A DNA stretch of 64,000 bases from Agrobacterium pusense (GTDB lineage Bacteria > Pseudomonadota > Alphaproteobacteria > Rhizobiales > Rhizobiaceae): contig NZ_FNBB01000002.1 in assembly GCF_900102105.1 (NCBI RefSeq), forward strand, positions 496,001 through 560,000. The letters run 5' to 3'. The notes below the pieces were generated by a model that made no database searches, was not told where the DNA came from, and saw nothing but the letters and a program-made list of their open reading frames with translations. Position 1 is the first letter of the stretch. The number at the start of each line of letters is the position of its first letter. Shown piece after piece: positions 27,220 to 35,577 of this stretch. The position numbers were made by a program, and so were the translations under genes.

Positions 27220-27672
27220 ATGAGCAGAACAACGTACAGGCGTGCCTGCGCTCTGGCTGAGCATTACTTGGCGATTGACCAGCGCGAGATATGGCTCGAC
27301 GAGAATGACCCACACCTTCCATGGGATAAGGTGACGAGCGTAAAGGCTGGCGGTGGGTATCGTCTCAATGGTCCAACCGGCGTTCGCATCGAAGCCAACG
27401 ACCCAGCCGGCCTGTCATTCTTGTGGCTCGTGGATTTTGAGTCCCGCGACGCAAATGGGTCCAGCATCAACCAATTTGATCGTGTCGCAATGCTGAACAT
27501 GGCCAGAAGACTTCCGCCGCATGTCCGCGAGAAGTTTGCACAATTTCTGACCGACGAAGTTCTGCCGGCTGTTCAGCAGCGGACTGCTGAGTTTGAGGAA
27601 CAGATGAAGAAGCAGCGAGATAGTCTCGAAATCCTGCAGTCGATCATCCTCAACGTCGGAGCCGCAGCATGA
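27220..27672 (+). CDS. hypothetical phage protein
   Basis: A 150-residue soluble protein. The C-terminal half is helical with a charged coiled-coil stretch (QQRTAEFEEQMKKQRDSLEI). A CACCACAGTGAGGAGATA leader precedes the ATG. First gene after promoter C. No recognised domain. Confidence 0.6.
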   Translation: MSRTTYRRACALAEHYLAIDQREIWLDENDPHLPWDKVTSVKAGGGYRLNGPTGVRIEANDPAGLSFLWLVDFESRDANGSSINQFDRVAMLNMARRLPPHVREKFAQFLTDEVLPAVQQRTAEFEEQMKKQRDSLEILQSIILNVGAAA

Positions 27673-28190
27673 CCAAACCAGCCAACGACAACTATTTGGC
27701 GGCCGACGTCGCCAACCTCGAAGCGCTTTTCGCCGACATGCTGGCCGCATATCCCGAGCTCGAAGCTGACGAAGAGCTTCGCGCTGATATGCTGGAAGGC
27801 GAGACCAACTTCCACGCCGTCCTGACGCGCCTCGTAAACGGCGAGCGTGACGCCGACAGTCTGGCCAAAGCCGTGGCCGGTCGCATCTCCGATCTACAGG
27901 CGCGCAAGTCACGCGCTGAGCGCCGCAAGGAGGCCATGCGCAGCCTGATGTTCAAGTTGCTGAAGGCTGCCGGCGTGCCGCGCGTGCCGCTGGCAGAAGC
28001 AACGATATCCATCGGCAAGAAGGCTGCGTCGGTTGAGATCGTCGACGAGGCCGCGTTGCCCAAGGCCTACGTGCGCGTTTCGACATCGCCCGACAAGACT
28101 GCCATTAAGGAAGCGTTGCAGGCTGGGGCGTCTGTTCCAGGGGCGAAGATGGGCGAGGCGGGTGAGCAATTGTCGGTGAGGGTGGCTTGA
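27669..28190 (+). CDS. Siphovirus Gp157-like protein
   Basis: A 173-residue protein with the Gp157 pattern: helical N-terminus, an Arg/Lys coiled coil (RISDLQARKSRAERRKEAMR), then the beta-rich end (TISIGKKAASVEIVDEAALP and KAYVRV). Gp157-like proteins of siphophages lie among replication/recombination genes, and some have been linked to phage resistance. PANDN is present near the N-terminus. Overlaps the gene before it by 4 bp. Confidence 0.7.
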   Translation: MTKPANDNYLAADVANLEALFADMLAAYPELEADEELRADMLEGETNFHAVLTRLVNGERDADSLAKAVAGRISDLQARKSRAERRKEAMRSLMFKLLKAAGVPRVPLAEATISIGKKAASVEIVDEAALPKAYVRVSTSPDKTAIKEALQAGASVPGAKMGEAGEQLSVRVA

Positions 28191-28891
28191 CAATCCACTA
28201 TCACGGAACGCCGCTCACGCCGCGCTCCGAGTTACTCAAGATGGCAGGCAAACACTTCTGTGTCTCTTATGCCAATCCAGGTGATGCGGAGTGGTGTCTT
28301 CAAAACGGCCAGTCGGTGATGTGGGACAACGGCGCCTTCACCTTTTACAGAGGCGGCAAAAAAACAGACTGGACGAAGTACTACAGCTGGCTGGAAAGCA
28401 AGCTCGGTCATCCGCATTGGGCAGTAGTGCCGGACGTGATCGATGGAACGGTAGAGGAGCAGCGGGAGCTTGTAGCGCAATGGCCCTTCCCGAAAACGCT
28501 TTCCGCTCCTGTTTGGCACACCGGTCTATCGATCGACTACCTTCTTGAGCTCGCCGAAAACTGGCCGAGGATCTGTTTCGGCTCTTCTGGTGCATACTGG
28601 CAGGTTGGCTCAGCAGCTTGGGAGAGAAGAACCGACGAGGCATTCAATGCGCTCGAGAAGCGAGGTATTCGTCCTTGGGTACATATGCTTCGCGGCTTGG
28701 CGATGTGTGGGGATAGATGGCCATTCGCCAGCGCCGACAGCGTTAACGTGGCGCGAAACTTCAAAGACACACCAATCTGTCCGGAGCGAATGGCGCGACG
28801 GATTGATGCCGTGCAGTGCCCCTTTAAGTGGACGCTGAAGACTACCACCAACCACCACAGAGGAGACTTATTCAATGACATCGCGTGCTAA
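28187..28891 (+). CDS. TGT/DpdA-like transglycosylase, candidate 7-deazaguanine DNA-modifying enzyme
   Basis: A 234-residue protein from a TTG start that overlaps the previous stop. The order of motifs is that of the tRNA-guanine transglycosylase TIM barrel reduced to phage size: SVMWDNGAFTFY (Asp47, aligned with the TGT base-recognising Asp in DSGG), AVVPDVIDG (Asp83/Asp86), ICFGSSGAY (residues 129-137) and HMLRGLAMCG then FASADSVNVARN, whose Asp184 is the best candidate for the nucleophilic Asp. Phage DpdA proteins exchange guanine in DNA for a 7-deazaguanine. The preQ0/Q-precursor transporter gene two genes downstream supports this role. Seen: motifs and context. Inferred: DNA as substrate. 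Confidence 0.65.
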   Translation: MTIHYHGTPLTPRSELLKMAGKHFCVSYANPGDAEWCLQNGQSVMWDNGAFTFYRGGKKTDWTKYYSWLESKLGHPHWAVVPDVIDGTVEEQRELVAQWPFPKTLSAPVWHTGLSIDYLLELAENWPRICFGSSGAYWQVGSAAWERRTDEAFNALEKRGIRPWVHMLRGLAMCGDRWPFASADSVNVARNFKDTPICPERMARRIDAVQCPFKWTLKTTTNHHRGDLFNDIAC

Positions 28892-29120
28892 CACTGGCGG
28901 CTACGAGCCGCGCTTCCAAATCGAACGCACAGACGGACAGCCGATTGCATCTGAACGCCGCTACATGGTTCTATCGTTCGACGGCAGCGATCCTGATGCG
29001 GTCGAAGCGCTGCTGCATTATGCTGCCCTAAAAGACTCCGCAAATCCGACTTTGGCTGCAGACCTTCGCGCCCACATCGCCGATCCAGCTAACGCACCGG
29101 CCCAGCACCGCTATGCGTAA
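28875..29120 (+). CDS. small hypothetical protein
   Basis: An 81-residue protein lying between the transglycosylase-like and transporter genes, overlapping both (17 and 8 bp). Leader CACCACAGAGGAGAC lies before the ATG. No recognised domain; context suggests it belongs to the same functional unit. Confidence 0.55.
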   Translation: MTSRANTGGYEPRFQIERTDGQPIASERRYMVLSFDGSDPDAVEALLHYAALKDSANPTLAADLRAHIADPANAPAQHRYA

Positions 29121-29637
29121 GTTGGCTCTTTTGGTGGCGGCTTTTGCCGCTACCGTCCCAGCCGCCAATTGGATGATCGGCAACGTTGGGACGGTTTGCT
29201 TACCTGGCGGTCCTTGCTTAATTCCTGTTGGCTTTGGGCTAACTGCGCCGTCTGGCGTCCTTCTGGTGGGTGTTGCTTTGGTGCTCCGGGACATGGTGCA
29301 TGAGGCAGGGGGAGCAAAGGCAGCGATCGCCGCGATTTTTATCGGTGGCGTTCTGTCGGCGTTGTTCGCACCGGCCGCACTCGTTGTCGCTTCTGTGCTG
29401 GCCTTTGTTCTGGCTGAACTGGCGGACATGTTCGTCTACGCCCCACTGCGGGAAAAGCGATTAGGGTTGGCGGTTTTTGCGAGTGGCGCCGTAGGCGCAA
29501 TAGTAGACAGCGTTGTTTTCTTGGCGCTGGCCTTTGGTTCGCTGGAGTATGTAGAGGGGCAAGTGCTTGGCAAGTTGTGGATGAGCCTATTAGCTTTCGC
29601 GTTCATCGCAAGCCGCCGGCGCTGGGTGCAGGCATGA
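29113..29637 (+). CDS. VUT/YhhQ family 7-deazaguanine (queuosine precursor) transporter
   Basis: A 174-residue inner-membrane protein with about five helices. Conserved features are AANW near the N-terminus, LVLRDMVHEAGG, LAFVLAELADMFVYAPLR, then VDSVVFLALAFGSL and GQVLGK, all typical of the VUT (YhhQ/YpdP) family that imports preQ0, preQ1 or queuine. In phages this family accompanies DpdA and feeds DNA modification; here it overlaps the gene before it and shares promoter C. Confidence 0.85.
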   Translation: MRKLALLVAAFAATVPAANWMIGNVGTVCLPGGPCLIPVGFGLTAPSGVLLVGVALVLRDMVHEAGGAKAAIAAIFIGGVLSALFAPAALVVASVLAFVLAELADMFVYAPLREKRLGLAVFASGAVGAIVDSVVFLALAFGSLEYVEGQVLGKLWMSLLAFAFIASRRRWVQA

Positions 29638-30008
29638 CCAAAATCCCAACAACCCCGAGACAACACACGCCCACAGTCGACGCCGACCACAACCCGACGA
29701 CCTGCTTTGTCTGCGGCATGCACGCCTTCGGTATCGGCGTGAACGCCAACGGCCGAGACAAAGACCCTCACTACATCTGCCGGAGGTGCGCCGTGGGCAT
29801 CGATAATTACAAGAAAATCGATCGCCTCGACGACTACGAGCTGCGTGCCCTGGATGCCGGCGTTGATGCCGTCGGCGAATACATCGCCGAGCACGGCGTG
29901 ACGGACTTAGCGCATTTCGACGAACTCATGCAGCGCATGATGGTGAAGGCGGCGTGGGAAGGCTGTGCTCGGGGGCTGCGGGCGGCGCTGAGCGAGGCGC
30001 CGTTTTGA
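29634..30008 (+). CDS. small zinc-knuckle phage protein
   Basis: A 124-residue protein starting at ATG 29634 (overlapping the transporter stop). The N-terminal half holds two CxxC pairs (TCFVCGMHAFG and YICRRCAVG) that probably bind one zinc; the C-terminal half is helical. Resembles small phage proteins of unknown function. Confidence 0.6.
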   Translation: MTKIPTTPRQHTPTVDADHNPTTCFVCGMHAFGIGVNANGRDKDPHYICRRCAVGIDNYKKIDRLDDYELRALDAGVDAVGEYIAEHGVTDLAHFDELMQRMMVKAAWEGCARGLRAALSEAPF

Positions 30009-30064
30009 TTGCAATGGTCCCAAAACCTCGCGTATTACTAGTCTTTGATTCTGGGGGAGGGACA

Positions 30065-30502
30065 ATGAAGAGAATTGCTTTTTTGTTGATAATTGGAGCT
30101 ATCGCATTACCAACTGCCGGCTCCGCAGAGGTCTGGAAATACAAAAACGGAACGAAGATCTCCAACGATGGTGTTTTTGCCGCCTGTGAAACGCCCGATA
30201 GTCTCGATGAATTCATGGCGATGATGAAGCTTCAGGCCTATGAATCTATGGCAACGTATTCGCGCTGCATCGTCGTTTCCGACGGACAGTACGAAGGTAT
30301 TTCATTGGGGGGATACGGGGATTATCTCAAAGTCACGGCGAAAGACCCCGCTGGCAAAGCAATGACTTTTTGGACCCGACGAGGCTATTTTCGATCTGAG
30401 AAAGACTGGAAAGTCGATAGATGCGTCGATAACGCAGAAAATAAAAAAGTATCCCCTACGCACTGCTACGAGATGTCCGACAGAGATTCGTGGGATGAAT
30501 AA
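30065..30502 (+). CDS. secreted hypothetical protein
   Basis: A 145-residue protein with a clear signal peptide (MKRIAFLLIIGAIALPTAGSA, cleavage after SA at about residue 21) and a cysteine-containing mature domain (C40, C65, C121, C134 approximately). More AT-rich than its neighbours. A likely lysogenic cargo protein acting in the periplasm or outside. Confidence 0.6.
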   Translation: MKRIAFLLIIGAIALPTAGSAEVWKYKNGTKISNDGVFAACETPDSLDEFMAMMKLQAYESMATYSRCIVVSDGQYEGISLGGYGDYLKVTAKDPAGKAMTFWTRRGYFRSEKDWKVDRCVDNAENKKVSPTHCYEMSDRDSWDE

Positions 30503-30600
30503 TGGAGCGGCGCCTCAGACAGCGCCTCTCTTCATCACTTGATTTACATACAGCGTCGACCACCAATCGGCGCTCCCTTACCACCACAGGGGAGACAGAT

Positions 30601-30660
30601 TTGAAAAATGTTGAGTCTGCGAATGGCACCAGCGTGGGCGACGCCTTTTTGATCCGGCTA
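30601..30660 (+). pseudogene. possible 5' stub of a gene displaced by the endonuclease insertion
   Basis: A phage leader CACCACAGGGGAGACAGAT is followed by TTG and about 20 coding-looking residues (LKNVESANGTSVGDAFLIRL) that run straight into the 3' end of the opposite-strand HNH gene. Beyond that point the frame is only the shadow of the HNH gene. This suggests an original rightward gene truncated by insertion of the leftward gene. Confidence 0.3.
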
Positions 30661-31479
30661 ACTGAGCACGCCCAGCTCGATAGTCTTCATCTTCTCAAGA
30701 AGCGTCCCGTTGTAATCGGCGCCATCACTTCCAGAATGAACGCGTCGATGACAGTTGGGGCAGAGGGCGATCACGAATCTCGGGTCGTCTGGCCCACCGT
30801 CGGTAAGGCGGCGGATGTGATGGGGCTCGAGGTAGGGCACACCATTCGGTCGGGTAAAGGGAGCGTCGTTCCCACAGCCCTCACATTTGCCGAGAGATCG
30901 CGCAACCACGTAATCTCGCACGTCGCGACTTCTGTCAAAGACGCTCGTAGTCACCTGATTTTTTGCCGGTTTCTGGACAGATGCGGCAAAGGCACGCTTT
31001 TTGAGCTCATCCAAGGACTTGGCTGTCTGCGGCGAAGCGACCGGCACACTTTCGACGTGATCGAACACCGTGTCGATCGGTCGAAGGGTGAACACTATGG
31101 CGTCACGCATATTTCCCAGACGGTCGGGAGCTCTGACGATCTTATGGCCCTCATAAACCATCTCGCTTTCGAACCTTAGGCCTGCCTTTAGTTTAGTGAA
31201 GAGCAAGAGGCTTTTGCCGCGGGCCGAATGGCTGGCAATGCCGAGATTGCCCTTCTCCATCTTCATGTCGCCGACTTGGCCCTCGCCAAAGTAATCGAAC
31301 CTACCATCTGTGGACCACGTGTCATTGTAGCCATGCTCGTGACCTTCTTCGCCTGTGACGATGATCACCAGATTATGTTTCTTCGGGGTGATGATGCCGC
31401 CCTGCTGCTGACCGCCGAACGGCGCGTGAATGCTCGCGCGTCTGTTGTAAATGCGACCTTTATCGAATCCCCAGGACAT
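30658..31479 (-). CDS. SRA-like/HNH modification-dependent endonuclease (ScoMcrA type)
   Basis: A 273-residue protein. The N-terminal half (residues 5-130) has the SRA-type pattern of McrA-like type IV enzymes: GRIYNRRASIHAPFGGQQQG, GYNDTW, FDYFGEGQVGDM and IASHSARGKSLLLF. The C-terminal part is an HNH nuclease: CEGCGNDAPF, YLEPHHIRRLTDGG, then ALCPNCHRRVHSG. Such enzymes cut DNA carrying modified cytosines or phosphorothioates. It is leftward inside a rightward operon, so it has its own promoter and probably acts in the lysogen against other phages. ATG 31479 follows AGGGGTGGCT. Confidence 0.78.
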   Translation of the reverse strand: MSWGFDKGRIYNRRASIHAPFGGQQQGGIITPKKHNLVIIVTGEEGHEHGYNDTWSTDGRFDYFGEGQVGDMKMEKGNLGIASHSARGKSLLLFTKLKAGLRFESEMVYEGHKIVRAPDRLGNMRDAIVFTLRPIDTVFDHVESVPVASPQTAKSLDELKKRAFAASVQKPAKNQVTTSVFDRSRDVRDYVVARSLGKCEGCGNDAPFTRPNGVPYLEPHHIRRLTDGGPDDPRFVIALCPNCHRRVHSGSDGADYNGTLLEKMKTIELGVLS

Positions 31480-31556
31480 AGCCACCCCTAGCCAAAGTGC
31501 GTGTCTGCGTTGTGTAGCAGCCGCCGGCTCGCCTTATCAAGCCAAGGAGACCCCCA

Positions 31557-33758
31557 TTGCAAACGCCGCTTGAACTAGCGCAACATTATGTCGCTCAAGG
31601 CTGGCCCGTGTTTCCCTGCCGCTCACGCGCCGAGGAGTATGTCGACCAGGCAACCGGCGAGATCATCACGCTTGGCGAAAAGACGCCTTTGACGCCCAAC
31701 GGCTTCAAGGGCGCAACGCGCTTTCCGCGCATCATCGAGAGATGGTGGTCGGACTGGCCTGACGCAGCTGTTGGCCTGCCGACGGGCGAGAAGACCGGCT
31801 TCTTTGCGCTGGACATCGATAACAAGCCAGGCGGCGCCAACGGCTTTGACTGGCTGACTGAGATGGAAGCCGAGCATGGGCCGCTGCCCGACACGGCACG
31901 CGTGAAGAGCCCCAACGGCGGGCTGCACATCTACTTCAAGTACGTCGTCGGCACGCGCAACCGCGGCGCTCTTGGCGCTGGCGTCGATATCCGGTCGGAG
32001 GGTGGCTACGTGCTGGCCGCTGGCAGCACGATGGCGAATGGGCGCTCCTACAAGTGGGATACGGACACGTGCGAGATCGCCGACGCTCCTGCGTGGTTGC
32101 TCGACCTGCTGTTGCCGAAGTCGGCGCCCGCTCACACGCAATACAGCCTGTCGGCTGCGACCAACAATGCTTATGTTGATGCGGCCGTCGACCGTGAACT
32201 GGCGGACCTTGCTGGCGCTCCCATGGGCACGCGCAACAATGCGCTCAACGACGCTGCGTTCTCGATCGGCACTATCGTCGGCGCCGGTGCGATTGGCGAG
32301 GCCGAGGCACGTGCGCTGTTGCAGGACGTAGCTCGCGGCTGGGGCAGGGACTGGTCGCGCTGCTGCAAGACGATTGAGAACGGCCTAAAGGCTGGCATCC
32401 AGAACCCGCGCCATATTCCGGAGCCTGACTTCCCGGCGCACGACAACACGCGTCTCGTGGACATCACGCGGATGATCCAACGTGGCCTTGAAAAGGGTAG
32501 GCTGCGCGAGCAGGCGGCTGCGGTAGAAGCGGATGTCGTGGCGGAAGCAGTGCCGCAGGCAGAAGAGTCGCCGGTCGGGGACATTGATCCCGCCAACGAC
32601 AACGCGCCTCCGTCCTCACCAATCACCGCCACCGCGTTCAAATGGATCGACCCCAAGACCCTGCCGCGGCGAGAGTTTGCTTATGGCTCGCACTTCATCC
32701 GCAAGTACGTGTCCGTCACGGTGTCGCCGGGCGGTCTGGGCAAGACGTCGAGCAGCATCGCCGAAGCGCTCGCTATGGTGTCTGGCAGGGCGCTGCTTGG
32801 CACAAAGCCGCCGAAGCGTCTGCGCACCTGGATATTCAACGCCGAGGATCCGCGTGACGAAATGGAGCGGCGCATCATGGCAGCGTGCATCCATTACAAG
32901 CTGAAGCCTGCCGACCTAGAAGGGAATCTGTTCCTGGACAGCGGACGCGAGCAGGAGCTGTGCGTCGCTATCGAAGACAAGAAGGCCGGCGTGCGCATCC
33001 AGCAGCCGATCGTCGAAGCCGTGGTCGAGCAGATCGAGCACAACGGCATCGACGTGATGATTGTCGACCCGTTTGTGTCCACGCACGGCGTCAACGAGAA
33101 CGACAACGGCGCGATCGACAAGGTGGCGAAGCTGTGGGCCCAAATTGCTGACTACACCAACTGCTCGATCGACATCGTGCACCATCTGCGCAAGGTGGCC
33201 GACCGGGAGGCAACGGTTGAAGATGCACGCGGTGCTGTGTCACTGATCGGTGCGGCGCGTTCGGTGCGCGTTCTCAACCGCATGTCCGAAGAGCAGGCAG
33301 GAGAGGCTGGAATCGATAAGGCTGACCGCTTCGGCTACTTCTACACCACCTATGGCAAGTCGAACCTGACGCCGCTTTCGCACAAGGCCGAGTGGCGCCA
33401 TCTCGTCTCGACGCCGCTTGGAAACGGGACCGGTCTTGCTCAGCCGCAGGACTTTGCACCTGTCGTGACCGAGTGGCATTGGCCGAGCGCCGAGGAAGTG
33501 GCGGGAGACCTGACAGAAGACCAGCGCGCGTCCATTTTGGCGGCCGTGAGCGCGTCCGACTACAAGAAGTCGCCAAAGGCCAAGAACTGGGTCGGAGGCG
33601 CTGTAGCGTACGCTGTGGGGCTGGATTTGGACGATAACACGCAGCGCAAGCGTGCGGCCAGCCTTGTGACTGCTCTGATTCGTGAAGGCGCGCTTGTCGA
33701 GCGGGAGGAACGGGATCCGGTTAGGCGCGAGTTGGCGGTGTTTGTGAGGGCGGCTTAG
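31557..33758 (+). CDS. bifunctional primase-polymerase with RepA-like helicase/AAA domain
   Basis: A 733-residue replication protein. N-terminal PrimPol domain (residues 1-190): GWPVFPC, FFALDIDNKPGG with the metal-binding DxD, SPNGGLHIYFK with the catalytic His, and GAGVDIRSEGGYVLAAGS. Residues about 360-600 form a RecA-like ATPase with Walker A SPGGLGKTSS and Walker B GIDVMIVDPFV. The two parts are joined by a linker with PANDN. It starts at TTG 31557, seven bases after GGAGA. It would prime and unwind phage DNA. Confidence 0.9.
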   Translation: MQTPLELAQHYVAQGWPVFPCRSRAEEYVDQATGEIITLGEKTPLTPNGFKGATRFPRIIERWWSDWPDAAVGLPTGEKTGFFALDIDNKPGGANGFDWLTEMEAEHGPLPDTARVKSPNGGLHIYFKYVVGTRNRGALGAGVDIRSEGGYVLAAGSTMANGRSYKWDTDTCEIADAPAWLLDLLLPKSAPAHTQYSLSAATNNAYVDAAVDRELADLAGAPMGTRNNALNDAAFSIGTIVGAGAIGEAEARALLQDVARGWGRDWSRCCKTIENGLKAGIQNPRHIPEPDFPAHDNTRLVDITRMIQRGLEKGRLREQAAAVEADVVAEAVPQAEESPVGDIDPANDNAPPSSPITATAFKWIDPKTLPRREFAYGSHFIRKYVSVTVSPGGLGKTSSSIAEALAMVSGRALLGTKPPKRLRTWIFNAEDPRDEMERRIMAACIHYKLKPADLEGNLFLDSGREQELCVAIEDKKAGVRIQQPIVEAVVEQIEHNGIDVMIVDPFVSTHGVNENDNGAIDKVAKLWAQIADYTNCSIDIVHHLRKVADREATVEDARGAVSLIGAARSVRVLNRMSEEQAGEAGIDKADRFGYFYTTYGKSNLTPLSHKAEWRHLVSTPLGNGTGLAQPQDFAPVVTEWHWPSAEEVAGDLTEDQRASILAAVSASDYKKSPKAKNWVGGAVAYAVGLDLDDNTQRKRAASLVTALIREGALVEREERDPVRRELAVFVRAA

Positions 33759-33857
33759 GCCGCCCAACAGCTCATCTGTATTCGGGTCCGTGAGAACGTG
33801 CGCATCCTTTTGGAATCCCACGCGTTGTTCTCGTTCAACGTGAGCGAGGAGAATTTC

Positions 33858-34037
33858 ATGTCCAAGAGAGAGCTAATCGATACCGGCACTGACAAGCGCT
33901 ACGTCCGTCGCGATGAAAAAGGTCAGTTCAAGGAGAGCGTCGACGTTGGCCGGTCTCTGTCTGCGGACAAGCGGCACAAGGCAAAGCATGACGCCAAGCC
34001 CGGCGAGGGCGATCGCGGCGACCACAAAAAGCACTGA
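33858..34037 (+). CDS. small basic hypothetical protein
   Basis: A 59-residue charged, probably disordered protein with the pattern DKRYVRRDEKGQFKESVDVG and a His/Lys-rich end. Similar short proteins with YVRRDEKGQF occur across alphaproteobacteria; function unknown. GAGCGAGGAG precedes the ATG at 33858. Confidence 0.55.
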   Translation: MSKRELIDTGTDKRYVRRDEKGQFKESVDVGRSLSADKRHKAKHDAKPGEGDRGDHKKH

Positions 34038-34045
34038 GGCTGTCT

Positions 34046-34240
34046 ATGCAGGATGAGATCAGAATTGAACTCGAGCAGCTCGCCGATAGGTTTGTTCAGA
34101 AAGGCCACACGGCCCCAGATGTCCTTGCCGCAATGAAGCAAGCTCTTGATGAATTGACGACTTCGTATGAGGAAGATCCCGATCCCTCAGACGACCCGAA
34201 GCAAATAGACGAGCCGGCCAACGATTGGCCGGGCGCCTGA
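34046..34240 (+). CDS. small acidic hypothetical protein
   Basis: A 64-residue protein with a helical N-terminus and an acidic tail (YEEDPDPSDDP), ending in PANDWPGA, a variant of the ANDN peptide. Just before a terminator. Confidence 0.5.
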   Translation: MQDEIRIELEQLADRFVQKGHTAPDVLAAMKQALDELTTSYEEDPDPSDDPKQIDEPANDWPGA

Positions 34241-34331
34241 CGGGAACCAAAGGCGATGTCGAGAGTTATGTGGCCAGACAGCTTGCGCACTGACCACGGA
34301 TGTACTGGCAGAACGCGACGAGCGACAGGAA

Positions 34332-34361
34332 GGCTGGGGCAGTGATGCACCGGCCTTTTTT
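34332..34361 (+). terminator. Rho-independent terminator of the replication operon
   Basis: GGCTGG and CCGGCC pair around an inner GCA/TGC stem, followed by six Ts. Closes the rightward early operon where it meets a convergent leftward gene. Confidence 0.8.
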
Positions 34362-34362
34362 G

Positions 34363-35310
34363 TTACGCAAGCGCGGTTTTTACGAGCTGGACCCAGTCGC
34401 CGTTGAGCGTAGAGTACGCGCCTCCAACGATGCAGAGCGATGACAACACGCCTAAGATCAAAGCCGCCCAATAGCAGAAGTTCACACCCCAAGTGTGGAC
34501 GTTCTGACCCGCCCATTGATCTGGGTCCCACAACATTGCCTTGTTCGCCCACGCCTCGTAATTGTTGCTGTGCATCGACCAATTCAACCAAGTGAACAAG
34601 CCTGCAAAAAGCGTGAGCATCAGTCCTGAGACGAACCACCACACCGTCCACTGGTAGCGCGCCAGCGCATCTGGTTTGTCCGCAAGTTCACTGAGGAATG
34701 TGAAGAGACCAAACAACGCGCCGCCATGGATCAATAGCAAGCTTGCGAGCAACCACCTTCCTAACTGGCTAGCGATATCAAAGGTCGCTCTCTGCATCTC
34801 CTTGTAGTCTTTATAGACGATCTCAGCAACTTCAGCTCGCCCCTTCATGAACTGCTTCGGCTCGACAGGAGGTGTGTTGGCGTTAGCTTCGGTCATAATC
34901 GCTCTAATGTTTTGGAATGTGTCGGAGTTAGATGTTGCGCGTTTGAAGTAGGCTAGGTTCTCCTCATCGCCTAGTAAGATCTCGATAATGCCGAGGAGCA
35001 TCTTTGAAGCTAGAGCACCAGAATGGCCGCTGAACTGCCCATCTCGTTTCAGTGCGCAAGCCATTTCTAGCTGATTAAACAACTCAGATAATGCCGCTTC
35101 CCGATCTTTGGCTTCTTTTCCATCAAGATCGTTTATTGCCTTGATAATCGAATTGTATGCAGCTCCAACTGCGTTGGCTGAGCTAGCTAAACCGTCCTTT
35201 TTCAGTTGCCTCAACACAAACCACAGAGCGATCAGTGAGATTGGCAGGCCCGCAGACGACGCGTAGTCGGCAAGATTGCCAGGCCAAAAGGAAGTTGCGT
35301 CACCTACCAA
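34363..35310 (-). CDS. multi-pass membrane protein, possible lysogenic cargo
   Basis: A 315-residue protein: one N-terminal helix (LPISLIALWFVLRQL), a cytoplasmic helical region of about 150 residues, then three or four helices between residues 185 and 310. TTG start close behind the stop of the gene upstream. AT-rich compared with the phage core. Similar layouts occur in phage exclusion proteins but no homologue is recognised. Confidence 0.6.
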   Translation of the reverse strand: MVGDATSFWPGNLADYASSAGLPISLIALWFVLRQLKKDGLASSANAVGAAYNSIIKAINDLDGKEAKDREAALSELFNQLEMACALKRDGQFSGHSGALASKMLLGIIEILLGDEENLAYFKRATSNSDTFQNIRAIMTEANANTPPVEPKQFMKGRAEVAEIVYKDYKEMQRATFDIASQLGRWLLASLLLIHGGALFGLFTFLSELADKPDALARYQWTVWWFVSGLMLTLFAGLFTWLNWSMHSNNYEAWANKAMLWDPDQWAGQNVHTWGVNFCYWAALILGVLSSLCIVGGAYSTLNGDWVQLVKTALA

Positions 35311-35313
35311 GGC

Positions 35314-35481
35314 TTAGCTCTGTCCGGTTTTATTATCGGGTCGAGGTTTCGACGCGACCTTATCTCTCAGGTGTTCAAGAGTCAGATTCTTCTGTTCATT
35401 GATTTGCCTACTGCCGTGTTCAGATGAGCCTTTACGGCTATCTTTTCCGACATTATTTTTTGGATCTTTGTCATTAGACAT
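35314..35481 (-). CDS. small charged protein paired with the membrane protein gene
   Basis: A 55-residue hydrophilic protein (MSNDKDPKNNVGKDSRKGSS...) lying 3 bp upstream of the membrane protein gene. Probably cotranscribed; no domain recognised. The ATG at 35481 has a weak ribosome site. Confidence 0.45.
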   Translation of the reverse strand: MSNDKDPKNNVGKDSRKGSSEHGSRQINEQKNLTLEHLRDKVASKPRPDNKTGQS

Positions 35482-35577
35482 TTGGGCGCCCCGAGGAGAA
35501 GAATCTAACGCGTATACAACCAAATTCTAATCTGTAATTCAACTTCTAATACCGCCCGGATAGCCCATTTTTTATCC

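Noticed and set aside
30502..31179. 225-residue rightward reading frame across the HNH gene
   Set aside because: It is the antisense of the HNH gene, which has intact SRA and HNH motifs. Only the first 20 codons after the leader at 30601 may be a real remnant.
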